NCBI RefSeq assembly: GCF_904063065.1
Contig: NZ_CAJFCL010000006.1
Location: 305,620 to 369,619 of the forward strand
Direction of reading: 5' to 3'
Length of the DNA: 64,000 nucleotides
DNA from: Pseudomonas paraversuta
GTDB lineage: Bacteria; Pseudomonadota; Gammaproteobacteria; Pseudomonadales; Pseudomonadaceae
This document shows positions 39,189-49,975 of this stretch, piece after piece (within the stretch, counting starts at the first letter, position 1; every line of letters starts with the position of its first letter). Under the pieces are notes generated by a model. That model saw only the letters and a list, made by a program, of their open reading frames with translations. It did not search any database and had not been told where the DNA came from. The translations under genes were made by a program, and so were the position numbers.

Positions 39189-39320
39189 GCCGAGCCTTTT
39201 AAGCAATAGAGGAAAGTGGCGCACCTTAGCCGAGCACCTGCTCAGGGGGAAGAGCATTCGCTATGCAGCCAGTCTAGCGGTGACCTGACGGCCAAATGAA
39301 AGTTCCGATTGGCGACCATT

Positions 39321-39345
39321 AAAGCAATGTTATATTGTAACTATA
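39321..39345. promoter_or_regulatory. Putative Zur box before the TonB-dependent receptor
   Basis: AATGTTATATTGTAACTAT resembles the gamma-proteobacterial Zur palindrome (ATGTTATA-N-TATAACAT). It lies about 70 bp before the receptor start. The right arm is degenerate, so binding is likely but not certain. Confidence 0.55.
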
Positions 39346-39409
39346 GCTTGCCACTCAAAGAGCGCTCAGCGCCCCCTGTCCTCCCCTGCCCCTTGCCAAG
39401 GAACCTGCA

Positions 39410-41446
39410 ATGTCCGCCCCTGCTTTCCCACGTAACCTGCGACGCCTGCGCCTGACGCCGCTGGCCACCGCACTGCTCATCGCCTCCCCGGCCTATGCCC
39501 TCGAACTGCAACCCCAAGTGATTACCGGCAATCCTCTGGGCAGCAGCCAGCTGGCCTCGCCGACCACGGTGCTGGAGGGCGACGACCTGACCCTGCAACA
39601 GCAAGGCAGCCTGGGGGAAACCCTGAACAAACAGCCCGGCGTGTCTTCGTCCTACTTCGGCCCGGGCGCCAGCCGACCAATCATTCGCGGACTGGATGGC
39701 GACCGGATCCGCATCCTGCGCAATGGTGTCGGCGCGCTGGATGCCTCGTCGCTGTCATACGACCACGCGGTGCCACTGGACCCGGTCAATGTTGAGCGGA
39801 TCGAAATCGTCCGTGGCCCGGCGGCTCTGCTCTATGGCGGCAATGCCATCGGCGGCGTGGTCAACACCTTCGACAACCGCATCCCGACTGAAGCCATCGA
39901 CGGAATTCATGGCGCGGGAGAACTGCGTTATGGCGGCGCCGCAACCACCCGCAGCAGTGCAGGCAAACTGGAAGCTGGCGATGGCACTTTCGCCTTGCAC
40001 CTGGATGCCAACGCCCGCGAGTTCAATGACCTGAAAATCCCGGGCGAGGCCCGCAGCCGGCACGCCCCGCAAAGTGACGACGACGATAGTAAAAGGGGGC
40101 GCCTGGGTAACAGTAACGGCCGTCAGGATGGCGGTGCCTTGGGCGGTTCCTACACCTGGGATGACGGTTACGCCGGGTTGTCCTACAGCACTTACGACGC
40201 CAATTACGGCTCGCCTGCAGAGCAGGACGTACGCATCCGCATGAAGCAGGACCATTACGCTTTCGCCTCGGAAATACGCAACCTGCAAGGGCCGTTCAGC
40301 GCCCTGAAACTGAATGCCGGGTACACCGATTACGAGCATCGCGAAATCGAAGGGGGTGAAGTGGGTACCACCTTCAAGAACAAGGGCTACGAAGCCCGGG
40401 TCGAAGCCCGTCACCTGCCGCTCGGGCCGTTGAACGGGGTGATCGGCGCGCAGGTCAATCGCAACGAATTCTCGGCGCTGGGCGAGGAAGCTTTCGTGCC
40501 GCAGACCGACACCAACAGCGGCGCGCTGTTTATTCTCGAAGAACTGCAGGCCACTGACAGGCTGAAACTCAGCCTCGGCGGGCGCCTGGAACATACCGTG
40601 GTGGACCCGGATGCCAAGGGTAACGAGCGTTTTTCTGCCGCTGACAGTTCCAAAAGCTTCACCGCCGCCAGCCTGTCGTCAGGCGCCGTGTTTACCCTCA
40701 CCCCCATCTGGTCGCTGGCCGCCACCCTCGGCTACACCGAACGCGCACCGACCTTCTACGAGCTTTACGCCAACGGTGCCCACGTTGCCACCGGCACCTA
40801 TGAGGTGGGCAACGCCAGTCTGTCCAAAGAAAAAGCCGTGTCCAGCGACCTGGCCCTGCGCTTTGACAACGGCACCCACAAAGGCAGCTTCGGCGTGTTT
40901 TACAGCCACTTCTCCAATTACATCGGCCTGCTGGGTACAGGTCGCACCCTGAACGACGAAGGTCAGCCCGATGCGGACGGCATACCGGAGTACACCTACT
41001 CCGGAGTACGGGCTCGTTTCACAGGTTTCGAAGCCAAGGATCATTGGACGCTTGGGGAAAGTGCCTACGGCAAGTTCGCACTTGAACTGTCGGGTGACTA
41101 CACCCGCGCCACCAACCTCGACACCGGTGAAGCCTTGCCACGAATCGCCCCGCTGCGCCTGAGCAGTGGCCTGCTGTGGGAGCTGGATCGCTGGCAGGCA
41201 CGGATCGATGTCGAACATGCCAGCAATCAGGGGCGAGTTCCGGCCAATGAGTCCGGTACCGACGGCTACACCACCCTGGGCGCCAGTGCCGGCTATCACT
41301 TTGATGTGGGCAGCAGCCAATGGCTGGCGTTCGTCAAAGGCGACAACCTGACCAACCAGACAGTGCGTTATGCCAGCTCGATTTTGCGTGATATTGCCCC
41401 TGCTCCGGGGCGAGGGATAGAGGTCGGCCTGCGTACCACCTTCTAG
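39410..41446 (+). CDS. TonB-dependent outer-membrane receptor, ZnuD-like
   Basis: A 678-residue receptor with a signal peptide ending SPAYA (about residue 28), a plug domain (PGVSSSYFGPGASRPIIRGL, quoted in part, and RGPAALLYGGNAIGG), and a C-terminal barrel ending in GLRTTF. An Asp/His-containing loop (HAPQSDDDDS, near residue 220) and the Zur-like site upstream suggest zinc import, as in ZnuD. The ligand assignment is inferred. A large REPIN array lies just downstream. Confidence 0.8.
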   Translation: MSAPAFPRNLRRLRLTPLATALLIASPAYALELQPQVITGNPLGSSQLASPTTVLEGDDLTLQQQGSLGETLNKQPGVSSSYFGPGASRPIIRGLDGDRIRILRNGVGALDASSLSYDHAVPLDPVNVERIEIVRGPAALLYGGNAIGGVVNTFDNRIPTEAIDGIHGAGELRYGGAATTRSSAGKLEAGDGTFALHLDANAREFNDLKIPGEARSRHAPQSDDDDSKRGRLGNSNGRQDGGALGGSYTWDDGYAGLSYSTYDANYGSPAEQDVRIRMKQDHYAFASEIRNLQGPFSALKLNAGYTDYEHREIEGGEVGTTFKNKGYEARVEARHLPLGPLNGVIGAQVNRNEFSALGEEAFVPQTDTNSGALFILEELQATDRLKLSLGGRLEHTVVDPDAKGNERFSAADSSKSFTAASLSSGAVFTLTPIWSLAATLGYTERAPTFYELYANGAHVATGTYEVGNASLSKEKAVSSDLALRFDNGTHKGSFGVFYSHFSNYIGLLGTGRTLNDEGQPDADGIPEYTYSGVRARFTGFEAKDHWTLGESAYGKFALELSGDYTRATNLDTGEALPRIAPLRLSSGLLWELDRWQARIDVEHASNQGRVPANESGTDGYTTLGASAGYHFDVGSSQWLAFVKGDNLTNQTVRYASSILRDIAPAPGRGIEVGLRTTF

Positions 41447-41462
41447 CGCTCTCGCCTCTGTA

Positions 41463-42860
41463 CCCAATCTTGTGGGAGCCGGCTGCCGGCGATGGCTGTA
41501 CTAGGGTCGCCTGCATCGCTGGCAAGCCAGCTCCCACCATTCAAACATGAGGCAAAAAGCCCCTGGGCCGAACGGGCGCAGCGCACTGTTACCAAATCAG
41601 AAATGATCCATGCCCTTGGTGCCCAATCTCCTGTGGGAGCCGGCTTGCCGGCGATGGCTGTACTAGGGTCACCTGCATCGCTGGCAAGCCAGCTCCCACC
41701 ATTCAAACATGAGGCAAAAAGCCCCTGGGCCGAACGGGCGCAGCGTACTGATACCGAAAATGATCCATGCCACTTAATGCCCAATCTCCTGTGGGAGCCG
41801 GCTTGCCGGCGATGGCTCTACTGCGCTTGTGCAGTGAAACAGGGTCACCTGCATCGCTGGCAAGCCAGCTCCCACCACTCAAACATGAGGCAAAAAGCCC
41901 CTGGGCCGAGCGGGCGCAGCGCACTGTTACCGAAAATGACCCATGCCACTTAATGCCCAATCTCCTGTGGGAGCCGGCTTGCCGGCGATGGCTGCACTGC
42001 GCTTGTGCAGGGAAACAGGGTCGCCTGCATCGCTGGCAAGCCAGCTCCCACCACTCAAACATGAGGCAAAAAGCCCCTGGGCCGAGCGGGCGCAGCGCAC
42101 TGTTACCGAAAATGACCCATGCCACTTAATGCCCAATCTCCTGTGGGAGCCGGCTTGCCGGCGATGGCTCTACTGCGCTTGTGCAGTGAAACAGGGTCAC
42201 CTGCATCGCTGGCAAGCCTGCTCCCACCACTCAAACATGAGGCAAAAAGCCCCTGGGCCGAGCGGGCGCAGCGCACTGTTACCGAAAATGACCCATGCCA
42301 CTTAATGCCCAATCTCCTGTGGGAGCCGGCTTGCCGGCGATGGCTGCACCGCGCTTGCGCAGGGAAACAGCGTCGCCTGCATCGCTGGCAAGCCAGCTCC
42401 CACCATTCAAACATGAGGCAAAAAGCCCTTGGACCGAGCGGGCGAAGCGCACTGATACCGAAAATGATCCATGCCACTCAATGCCCAATCTCCTGTGGGA
42501 GCCGGCTTGCCGGCGATGGCTGCACCGCGCTTGTGCAGGGAAACAGGGTCGCCTGCATCGCTGGCAAGCCAGCTCCCACCACTCAAACATGAGGCAAAAA
42601 GCCCCTGGGCCGAACGGGCGAAGCGCACTGTTACCAAATCAGAAATGATCCATGCCCTTGGTGCCCAATCTCCTGTGGGAGCCGGCTTGCCGGCGATGGC
42701 TGCACCGCGCTTGTGCAGGGAAACAGGGTTCCCTGCATCGCTGGCAAGCCAGCTCCCACATTCAAACATGAGGCAAAAAGCCTCTGGGACGAACGATTGC
42801 AGCGCACTGTTACTGAATCAGAAATGATCCATGTCACCAGTGCCCAAGCCAGCTCCCACC
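41463..42860. repeat. Tandem array of eight REPIN units (158-180 bp)
   Basis: Units start at 41463, 41622, 41780, 41956, 42132, 42308, 42484 and 42664. A truncated ninth begins at 42843. Each unit holds GTGGGAGCCGGCTTGCCGGC facing TGGCAAGCCAGCTCCCAC, a REP doublet, plus a tail with CAAACATGAGGCAAAAAGCC. Units 1-2 (159 and 158 bp) lack about 18 bp present in the loop of units 3-8. Units 3-6 are exactly 176 bp, and units 3-5 are nearly identical. Related tail sequence recurs at 42950-43022. The repeat length is not a multiple of three and the open frames shift, so it is non-coding. Confidence 0.97.
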
Positions 42861-43180
42861 CTTAAATATCCATTTGCGCCCCGCCCGGGGCCTTATTATT
42901 TCGACGCTTCTCAATAAAAATCTGGTCCGCATATACCGCTATCCGCCTCAAACATGAGGCAAAAAGCCTCTGGGACGAACGGTCGCAGCACACTGTTACC
43001 GAATCAGAAATGATCCATGTCACTTAAAGTGCTGTTTCTAAACGTTTCGGGGCTTTATCATTTCCCCATCGAAGGCTGAATCGATTCACTCTGCCTTCAA
43101 ATCTCCAAGTGCTAATCCTGCCTCCAAAGACAGCGCTACCCACTGCCATAGCCGTATTTATAAAGACCTACATCTCGACC

Positions 43181-44563
43181 ATGTCTACATTTCAGATTTT
43201 GCGCAAACCCGGCGCACGACGCCCTATTGCCGGGCAAAAGGCCCTGAGCCTGCTCGGTTCCCTGGCTGTTTTGGGCCTTGCCTCCAGCGTGCAGGCGGCC
43301 CCGGCTTTCGACAGCGACTCCAAATGGATGCTCGGCGACTGGGGCGGCACGCGAAGCGAGCTTGAAAAACAGGGCTATGCGTTCTCCCTGGACTATGTCG
43401 GCGAAGTGGGTTCGAACCTGCATGGCGGCTATGACCATGACCGCACTGCGCGCTACAGCGATCAGTTCGGCCTGGGCACGCATCTGGACTTGCAGAAGAT
43501 TCTGGGCTGGAACGACGCTGAATTTCAGCTGACCATTACCCAACGCAGCGGTAACAACATCAGTAATGACCGGATCAACGATCCGCGTGTGGGCGGTTTC
43601 ACTTCGGCCCAGGAAGTCTGGGGCCGTGGCCAGACCACCCGCCTGACGCAGATGTGGTACCAGCAGAAATTTTTCGATCAGAAACTCGACATCAAGGTCG
43701 GTCGTTTCGGTCAAGGCGAAGACTTCAACACCTTCCCCTGCGACTTCCAGAACCTGGCTTTCTGCGGCTCCCAGGTCGGCAACTGGGCCGGCAGCATCTG
43801 GTACAACTGGCCCGTCAGCCAGTGGGCGCTGCGGGTCAAATACCACCTGACGCCCGAGTTGTATGCACAGGTCGGCGCCTATGAGCAGAACCCTTCGAAC
43901 CTGGATCGCGGCAATGGCTTCAAGCTCAGCGGCAGCGGTACACAAGGCGCGGTGCTGCCGATCGAACTGGTGTGGACGCCAAAAATTAATGGCCTGCCAG
44001 GGGAATATCGGGCGGGTTACTACTACAGTAATGCCAAGGCAACAAATGTTTACAAAGATGTAAATGGCCAACCGGCCGCGTTAACCGGCCAAGCATATCG
44101 CAGCAGTTCAAGCAAAAACGGGATGTGGCTGGGCGTGCAACAACAGCTCACTTCCCGCGCCAGCGACCAGTCAAGGGGGTTGAGTGTTTTTGCCAATGCC
44201 ACCGCTCACGACAAGAAAACCAACGCCGTGGACAACTATGTTCAGGCAGGTCTCATCTACAAAGGCGTGTTCGATGCACGCCCCAAAGACGACATCGGTT
44301 TCGCCATGGCCAGGGTGCATGTCAACCCGGCCTACCGCAAAAATGCCCAGGCCACCAATCAGGCCCGCGCCCTCTACGATTTCGATAACCCGGACTACCT
44401 GCCGCCCCAGGATACCGAGTACAGCGCCGAGCTTTATTACGGCGTGCATGTCACCAATTGGCTGACCGTTCGACCGAACCTGCAGTACATCCGCCACCCC
44501 GGCGGCGTCAGCAAGGTAGATGACGCCCTGATCGGCGGTTTGAAAATTCAAAGCTCGTTCTGA
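43181..44563 (+). CDS. oprB: OprB-family carbohydrate porin
   Basis: A 460-residue outer-membrane porin of the OprB group. The signal peptide ends SSVQA-AP (about residue 40). The mature N-terminus has MLGDWGGTRSELEKQGYAF, the family signature, and the C-terminus ends in SSF. It admits glucose into the periplasm. The ATG at 43181 gives a credible signal peptide; the longer frame to 43109 does not. It is followed by gcd, which oxidises the glucose. Confidence 0.93.
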   Translation: MSTFQILRKPGARRPIAGQKALSLLGSLAVLGLASSVQAAPAFDSDSKWMLGDWGGTRSELEKQGYAFSLDYVGEVGSNLHGGYDHDRTARYSDQFGLGTHLDLQKILGWNDAEFQLTITQRSGNNISNDRINDPRVGGFTSAQEVWGRGQTTRLTQMWYQQKFFDQKLDIKVGRFGQGEDFNTFPCDFQNLAFCGSQVGNWAGSIWYNWPVSQWALRVKYHLTPELYAQVGAYEQNPSNLDRGNGFKLSGSGTQGAVLPIELVWTPKINGLPGEYRAGYYYSNAKATNVYKDVNGQPAALTGQAYRSSSSKNGMWLGVQQQLTSRASDQSRGLSVFANATAHDKKTNAVDNYVQAGLIYKGVFDARPKDDIGFAMARVHVNPAYRKNAQATNQARALYDFDNPDYLPPQDTEYSAELYYGVHVTNWLTVRPNLQYIRHPGGVSKVDDALIGGLKIQSSF

Positions 44564-44693
44564 GAAACGAGCTGCAAGTCCCGAGTTTGAAACGAGCAAC
44601 AAAGAACCTATTTCGATGAATCATCCCCGCCTCGAATCGTCCTTCAAAGGCAGCCTGCGCGGGAACACCTCTAACGTAACGGAGAACCACACT

Positions 44694-47111
44694 ATGAGCA
44701 CTGATGGTGCTTTCAGTCGAGGCCGCTTGCTACCAAGCCTACTCGGTATCTTGCTGCTGCTAATGGGCCTGGCCATGTTGGTCGGGGGTATCAAGCTGTT
44801 GACGCTCGGCGGGTCGAGTTATTACCTGCTGGCCGGTATCGGCTTTGGCTTGTCCGGCGCGCTGCTGATTGCCGGGCGCCGCGCGGCGCTGGGTCTGTAC
44901 GCGCTGGTGCTGTTTGCAAGCACCGTCTGGGCGCTGATGGAAGTCGGTCTGGACTGGTGGCAGTTAGTGCCGCGTCTGGCGCTGTGGTTTGCCATCGGCA
45001 TCGTGTTGCTGCTGCCATGGTTTCGTCGTCCACTGCTGCGCGGTCAGCCAGCTCCGGTTGCTACCGGCGCGCTGGGCGTTGCCGTAGTGCTTGCCGGTGC
45101 CGCTGCACTGGCCAGCCAGTTCACCAGCCCGGGTGAAATCAAAGGCCAGCTGGACCGTGATGCCGTACCTGGCATGACCAACACCGCTCCGGCCATGCCC
45201 GATGGTGACTGGCAGTCCTACGGGCGTACTGCCCATGGTGACCGCTACTCGCCGCTGAAAGAAATCACCCCGCAGAATGCCCACAAGCTGGTTCCAGCCT
45301 GGACATACCGCACCGGTGACATTCCTGGCGCTGGCGATCCCGGCGAAACCACTGCCGAAAACACTCCGCTGAAAGTCAACGGCATGCTGTACGTGTGTAC
45401 CCCACACAGCCAGGTAATTGCCCTTGACCCGGATACCGGCAAGGAAATCTGGCGCTTCGATCCGAAGATCAGCACCATGAACGAGGCCAACTTCAAAGGT
45501 TGGGCGCACATGACTTGCCGTGGCGTGAGCTATCACGACGAAGCGGCCTACGCCAAAGCCGGCACTGAACAAAGCCCTGCCGAGCCTGCGGCCGCTACTG
45601 CGAGCAACTCGTGCCCGCGTCGTCTGTTCGTGCCGACTGCCGACACCCGTCTGATCGCCATCAATGCCGACACCGGTAAAATGTGCGAAGACTTCGGTGA
45701 CCATGGCCAGGTTGACCTGCGCCACAACATCGGTGACTTCACTCCGGGTGGCTACTACTCCACCTCGCCACCTGCCGTGACCAAAGACCTGGTTGTGATT
45801 GGTGGTCACGTAACCGATAACCTGTCCACCAACGAGCCATCCGGCGTGATCCGCGCGTACGACGTACGTACCGGCAAACTGGTATGGAACTGGGACAGCG
45901 GCAACCCGGACGACACCACGCCGATTGCTGAAGGCAAAACCTACACTCGCAACTCGCCCAACATGTGGTCGATGTTCGCAGTGGACGAAAACCTCGGCAT
46001 GCTTTACCTGCCGATGGGCAACCAGATGCCTGACCAATATGGCGGCGACCGTACCGAGGACTCCGAGAAGTACAGCGCAGGCGTGACTGCTCTGGACATC
46101 AATACCGGTAAAGTTCGCTGGACCCGTCAGTTCACTCACCATGACCTGTGGGACATGGACGTTGGTGGTCAACCGACCCTGATGGACATGAAAACAGCCG
46201 ATGGCGTGAAACCGGCACTGCTGGCTTCGACCAAGCAAGGCAGCATCTATGTGCTGGACCGTCGCACTGGCGAAGACATCGTACCGATCCATGAAGTGCC
46301 AGCACCTGGCGATGCGGTCAAGGGTGACCACACCTCGCCAACCCAGCCTCGCTCGGACCTGAACCTGAGCCCGCCGGATCTGACCGAGCGCGACATGTGG
46401 GGCGTTACCCCGTTCGACCAGATGCTGTGCCGGATCAACTTCAAATCCCTGCGTTATGACGGCATGTACACCCCGCCATCGCTGCAAGGTTCCATCGTGT
46501 ATCCAGGCAACTTCGGCGTGTTTGACTGGGGCGGCATCTCGGTCGATCCGGTTCGCCAGATCGCCTTCCTGAACCCGAGCTACATGGCGTTCACTTCCAA
46601 GCTGATCCCCCGTGAAGAAATTGCTGCACTGGGTCCGCGTGTCAGTGAAACCGAAGGCGTGCAACCTAACGAGGGCGCTCCGTACGGGGTCATCCTCGAG
46701 CCGCTGCTGTCGCCACTGGGCTTGCCTTGCCAGGCTCCGTCCTGGGGTTATGTGGCTGCAGTCGACCTGACCAACAACCAGCTGATCTGGAAACACAAAA
46801 ACGGCACCGTGCGTGACAGCTCGCCGGTTCCACTGCCACTGCCAATGGGTGTTCCAAGCCTGGGCGGGACCTTCACCACTGCCGGTGGTGTAGCCTTCCT
46901 CAGCGGTACCCTTGACCAGTACTTGCGCGCTTACGATGTAAGCAACGGCAAGCTGCTGTGGGAAGGTCGCCTGCCTGCTGGCGGTCAAGCCACACCGATG
47001 ACCTACACCGGTAAGGACGGCACCCAGTATGTGCTCGTTGTCGCTGGCGGCCACGGCTCGCTGGGCACCAAGCAAGGTGACTACGTGGTAGCGTTTAAAC
47101 TGGCTGAGTAA
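44694..47111 (+). CDS. gcd: PQQ-dependent glucose dehydrogenase Gcd
   Basis: An 805-residue membrane quinoprotein that oxidises glucose to gluconate in the periplasm and reduces ubiquinone. Five N-terminal transmembrane helices (about residues 13-150) are followed by a PQQ beta-propeller with YGRTAHGDRYSPL, TFTTAGGVAFLSGTLD and a C-terminal VVAGGHGSLGTKQGDY. The length is normal. The ATG at 44694 follows CGGAG. Together with OprB it forms the direct-oxidation glucose route. A strong terminator follows at 47131. Confidence 0.97.
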   Translation: MSTDGAFSRGRLLPSLLGILLLLMGLAMLVGGIKLLTLGGSSYYLLAGIGFGLSGALLIAGRRAALGLYALVLFASTVWALMEVGLDWWQLVPRLALWFAIGIVLLLPWFRRPLLRGQPAPVATGALGVAVVLAGAAALASQFTSPGEIKGQLDRDAVPGMTNTAPAMPDGDWQSYGRTAHGDRYSPLKEITPQNAHKLVPAWTYRTGDIPGAGDPGETTAENTPLKVNGMLYVCTPHSQVIALDPDTGKEIWRFDPKISTMNEANFKGWAHMTCRGVSYHDEAAYAKAGTEQSPAEPAAATASNSCPRRLFVPTADTRLIAINADTGKMCEDFGDHGQVDLRHNIGDFTPGGYYSTSPPAVTKDLVVIGGHVTDNLSTNEPSGVIRAYDVRTGKLVWNWDSGNPDDTTPIAEGKTYTRNSPNMWSMFAVDENLGMLYLPMGNQMPDQYGGDRTEDSEKYSAGVTALDINTGKVRWTRQFTHHDLWDMDVGGQPTLMDMKTADGVKPALLASTKQGSIYVLDRRTGEDIVPIHEVPAPGDAVKGDHTSPTQPRSDLNLSPPDLTERDMWGVTPFDQMLCRINFKSLRYDGMYTPPSLQGSIVYPGNFGVFDWGGISVDPVRQIAFLNPSYMAFTSKLIPREEIAALGPRVSETEGVQPNEGAPYGVILEPLLSPLGLPCQAPSWGYVAAVDLTNNQLIWKHKNGTVRDSSPVPLPLPMGVPSLGGTFTTAGGVAFLSGTLDQYLRAYDVSNGKLLWEGRLPAGGQATPMTYTGKDGTQYVLVVAGGHGSLGTKQGDYVVAFKLAE

Positions 47112-47130
47112 GCTTACAGCCGGTTCCGGG

Positions 47131-47164
47131 AAAGGCGGCCATCGCGAGATGGCCGCCTTTTTTT
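47131..47164 (+). terminator. Rho-independent terminator of gcd
   Basis: AAAGGCGGCCATC and GATGGCCGCCTTT form a 13-bp perfect stem with a GCGA loop followed by a run of Ts. It lies 20 bases after the gcd stop. Confidence 0.95.
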
Positions 47165-47310
47165 GTGCCTGCGAATCCGCCTGGAACCATGACAATCCCG
47201 GGGCCCGGGGCTGCCACCGGCCCATGCCCCTGATGATGAAAAACCCTTCACCTTGAAACCACTGGCAATACGCCCCATCTAAGACACATACCCAATTGCG
47301 CAGGTGCCCC

Positions 47311-49740
47311 ATGAGCGACCAGCAAGAATTCCCGGACAATACAACTGAGTACACCGATGTAGAGCACACCGAGACCGAATCAACCGAACACGCTGCAGGT
47401 ACTGAGCTGGCCTTGCCGGGGCAGAATCTGCCGGACAAGGTTTACATCATCCCGATTCACAATCGGCCGTTCTTCCCGGCGCAAGTGTTGCCGGTCATCG
47501 TCAATGAAGAGCCCTGGGCCGAAACCCTGGAGCTGGTCAGCAAGTCGCCGCATCATTCGCTGGCGCTGTTTTTTGTCGACACCCCTCCCGATGATCCCCG
47601 CCACTTCGACACCTCCAGCCTCCCGGAATACGGCACGCTGGTGAAGGTGCATCACGCCAGCCGCGAAAACGGCAAACTGCAGTTCGTGGCCCAGGGCCTG
47701 ACCCGCGTACGCATCAGCATGTGGCTCAAGCACCACCGTCCACCGTATCTGGTGGAGGTTGAATACCCGAAAGAAAATACCGCCCCCACCGACGAGGTGA
47801 AGGCGTACGGCATGGCGCTGATCAACGCGATCAAGGAGTTGCTGCCGCTCAACCCGCTGTACAGCGAAGAGCTGAAAAACTATCTCAATCGCTTCAGTCC
47901 GAATGACCCGTCGCCGCTTACCGACTTTGCCGCAGCATTGACCTCGGCCACCGGCAACGAGCTGCAAGAAGTGCTCGATTGCGTACCGATACTCAAGCGC
48001 ATGGAAAAAGTCCTGCCGATGCTGCGCAAGGAAGTCGAAGTCGCGCGGCTGCAAAAAGAGATTTCGGCCGAGGTCAATCTCAAGATCGGCGAGCATCAAC
48101 GCGAGTTCTTCCTCAAGGAACAGCTCAAGGTGATCCAGCAGGAACTGGGACTGACCAAGGATGATCGCAGCGCCGATATCGAGCAGTTCAAGCAACGTCT
48201 TGAGGGCAAGACCCTGCCCCCCCAGGCACAAAAACGCATCGACGAAGAAATGAACAAGCTGTCGATTCTGGAAACCGGATCGCCCGAATACGCGGTGACC
48301 CGCAATTATCTGGACTGGGCGACAGCGGTGCCGTGGGGCGTGTTCGGTCAGGACAAGCTCGACCTCAAGCACGCGCGAAAAGTGCTCGATGCCCACCATG
48401 CCGGGCTCGATGATATTAAAAACCGTATCCTCGAGTTTCTGGCCGTAGGTGCCTACAAAGGCTCGGTCAGCGGCTCGATCGTGCTGTTGGTCGGCCCTCC
48501 CGGGGTGGGTAAAACCAGCGTCGGCAAATCCATTGCCGAATCCCTGGGGCGCCCGTTCTATCGCTTCAGCGTTGGCGGCATGCGCGATGAAGCCGAGATC
48601 AAGGGCCACCGGCGCACCTATATCGGCGCCCAGCCGGGCAAGCTGGTACAGGCACTGAAAGACGTCGAAGTGATGAACCCGGTGATCATGCTCGACGAGA
48701 TCGACAAGATGGGCCAGAGCTTCCAGGGCGATCCGGCCTCGGCGTTGCTCGAAACCCTTGATCCGGAGCAAAACGTCGATTTCCTCGACCACTATCTGGA
48801 CCTGCGCCTGGACCTGTCCAAAGTGCTGTTCGTGTGTACCGCCAACACCCTGGACTCGATCCCCGGGCCATTGCTCGACCGTATGGAAGTGATTCGCCTC
48901 TCCGGTTACATCACCGAAGAAAAGATCGCCATTGCCAAGCGCCATCTGTGGCCCAAGCAACTGGAGAAAGCCGGGGTATCAAAAAACAGCCTGAGCATCA
49001 GCGACAGCGCCCTGCGTGCCGTGATCGACGGCTACGCCCGTGAAGCCGGGGTGCGCCAGCTGGAAAAACAGCTGGGCAAGCTGGTACGCAAAGCGGTGGT
49101 CAAGTTGCTGGATGATCCCGAGGCGGTGATCAAGATCGGGCCCAGGGATCTCGAAACTTCGCTGGGTATGCCGCCGTTTCGTAACGAGCAGGTCATCAGC
49201 GGCACCGGAGTCATTACCGGTCTGGCCTGGACCAGCATGGGCGGCGCCACCCTGCCGATCGAGGCAACCCGCATCCACACCCTCAATCGCGGCTTCAAGC
49301 TGACCGGACAGCTGGGGGATGTGATGAAAGAGTCGGCCGAAATTGCCTACAGCTACATCAGCGCCAATCTGCAGAAATTTGGCGGCGACCCGCGCTTCTT
49401 CGATGAAGCCTTTGTGCACTTGCACGTGCCGGAAGGTGCGACGCCCAAGGACGGTCCGAGTGCCGGTGTGACCATGGCCAGTGCCCTGTTATCGCTGGCC
49501 CGCAATCAGGCACCGAAAAAAGGCATCGCCATGACCGGCGAGCTGACGCTGACCGGGTACGTGTTACCGATTGGCGGCGTGCGTGAAAAAGTGATTGCGG
49601 CACGCAGGCAGAAAATTCACGAGTTGATTCTGCCCGAACCTAACCGGGGCAACTTTGAGGAGCTGCCGGACTACCTGAAAGAGGGCATCACCGTGCATTT
49701 CGCCAAGCGCTTTGCCGATGTGGCCAAAGTACTGTTCTGA
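47311..49740 (+). CDS. asrA: Second Lon-type ATP-dependent protease (AsrA-like)
   Basis: An 809-residue LonA-type protease. A Lon N-domain ([18 protein letters not shown]) comes first. Walker A is GPPGVGKTS, Walker [10 protein letters not shown], and the Ser-Lys dyad is in [15 protein letters not shown] and [12 protein letters not shown]. The acidic N-terminal extension ([16 protein letters not shown]) and the adjacent icp gene match, as I recall, the AsrA locus (PA0779-PA0778) of P. aeruginosa rather than housekeeping lon. It degrades selected proteins under stress. ATG 47311 is preferred over 47296. A GGTGCCCC leader gives a weak ribosome site. Confidence 0.85.
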   Translation: MSDQQEFPDNTTEYTDVEHTETESTEHAAGTELALPGQNLPDKVYIIPIHNRPFFPAQVLPVIVNEEPWAETLELVSKSPHHSLALFFVDTPPDDPRHFDTSSLPEYGTLVKVHHASRENGKLQFVAQGLTRVRISMWLKHHRPPYLVEVEYPKENTAPTDEVKAYGMALINAIKELLPLNPLYSEELKNYLNRFSPNDPSPLTDFAAALTSATGNELQEVLDCVPILKRMEKVLPMLRKEVEVARLQKEISAEVNLKIGEHQREFFLKEQLKVIQQELGLTKDDRSADIEQFKQRLEGKTLPPQAQKRIDEEMNKLSILETGSPEYAVTRNYLDWATAVPWGVFGQDKLDLKHARKVLDAHHAGLDDIKNRILEFLAVGAYKGSVSGSIVLLVGPPGVGKTSVGKSIAESLGRPFYRFSVGGMRDEAEIKGHRRTYIGAQPGKLVQALKDVEVMNPVIMLDEIDKMGQSFQGDPASALLETLDPEQNVDFLDHYLDLRLDLSKVLFVCTANTLDSIPGPLLDRMEVIRLSGYITEEKIAIAKRHLWPKQLEKAGVSKNSLSISDSALRAVIDGYAREAGVRQLEKQLGKLVRKAVVKLLDDPEAVIKIGPRDLETSLGMPPFRNEQVISGTGVITGLAWTSMGGATLPIEATRIHTLNRGFKLTGQLGDVMKESAEIAYSYISANLQKFGGDPRFFDEAFVHLHVPEGATPKDGPSAGVTMASALLSLARNQAPKKGIAMTGELTLTGYVLPIGGVREKVIAARRQKIHELILPEPNRGNFEELPDYLKEGITVHFAKRFADVAKVLF

Positions 49741-49833
49741 AACAAGGGAGAATTTTCCGGCCCTTACTGCAGGCTCGTTTCACTCGCCAGCGGCTACGGC
49801 AATCGGGTCGTTACAACACCCGAACGCCGTGGC

Positions 49834-49911
49834 GTCGCTGACGAGGTACGGGGCTGCGATAGACGGCGCAGCAAGCCCCCCCTGACTGAAGCCCCGTGCC
49901 TCGTCAGCGAC
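49834..49911. repeat. Large inverted repeat between asrA and icp
   Basis: The arm at 49834-49855 (starting GTCGCTGACGAGG) is complementary, with one mismatch, to 49890-49911 (ending CCTCGTCAGCGAC). The spacer is 34 bp. It resembles a REPIN of a third sequence type and may also terminate asrA. Confidence 0.85.
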
Positions 49912-49975
49912 TACAGGAAGCTACGGGAATCATGGGTTATGCTGCGCCCTTGTATTCGTCTGACCGGAGCCATCA

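Noticed and set aside
41492..42837. Overlapping open frames of 100-157 codons on both strands in the REPIN array
   Set aside because: They arise from the repeat sequence; the 176-bp unit shifts frame every copy, and the products are unrelated to any known family. Non-coding repeat is the better reading.
44964..47438. 824-codon open frame antisense to gcd
   Set aside because: gcd is unmistakable on the + strand; high GC and codon bias in Pseudomonas often leave long antisense frames.
47380..48960. 526-codon open frame antisense to the Lon-type protease
   Set aside because: It is a shadow of a clear Lon reading frame, with no family similarity.
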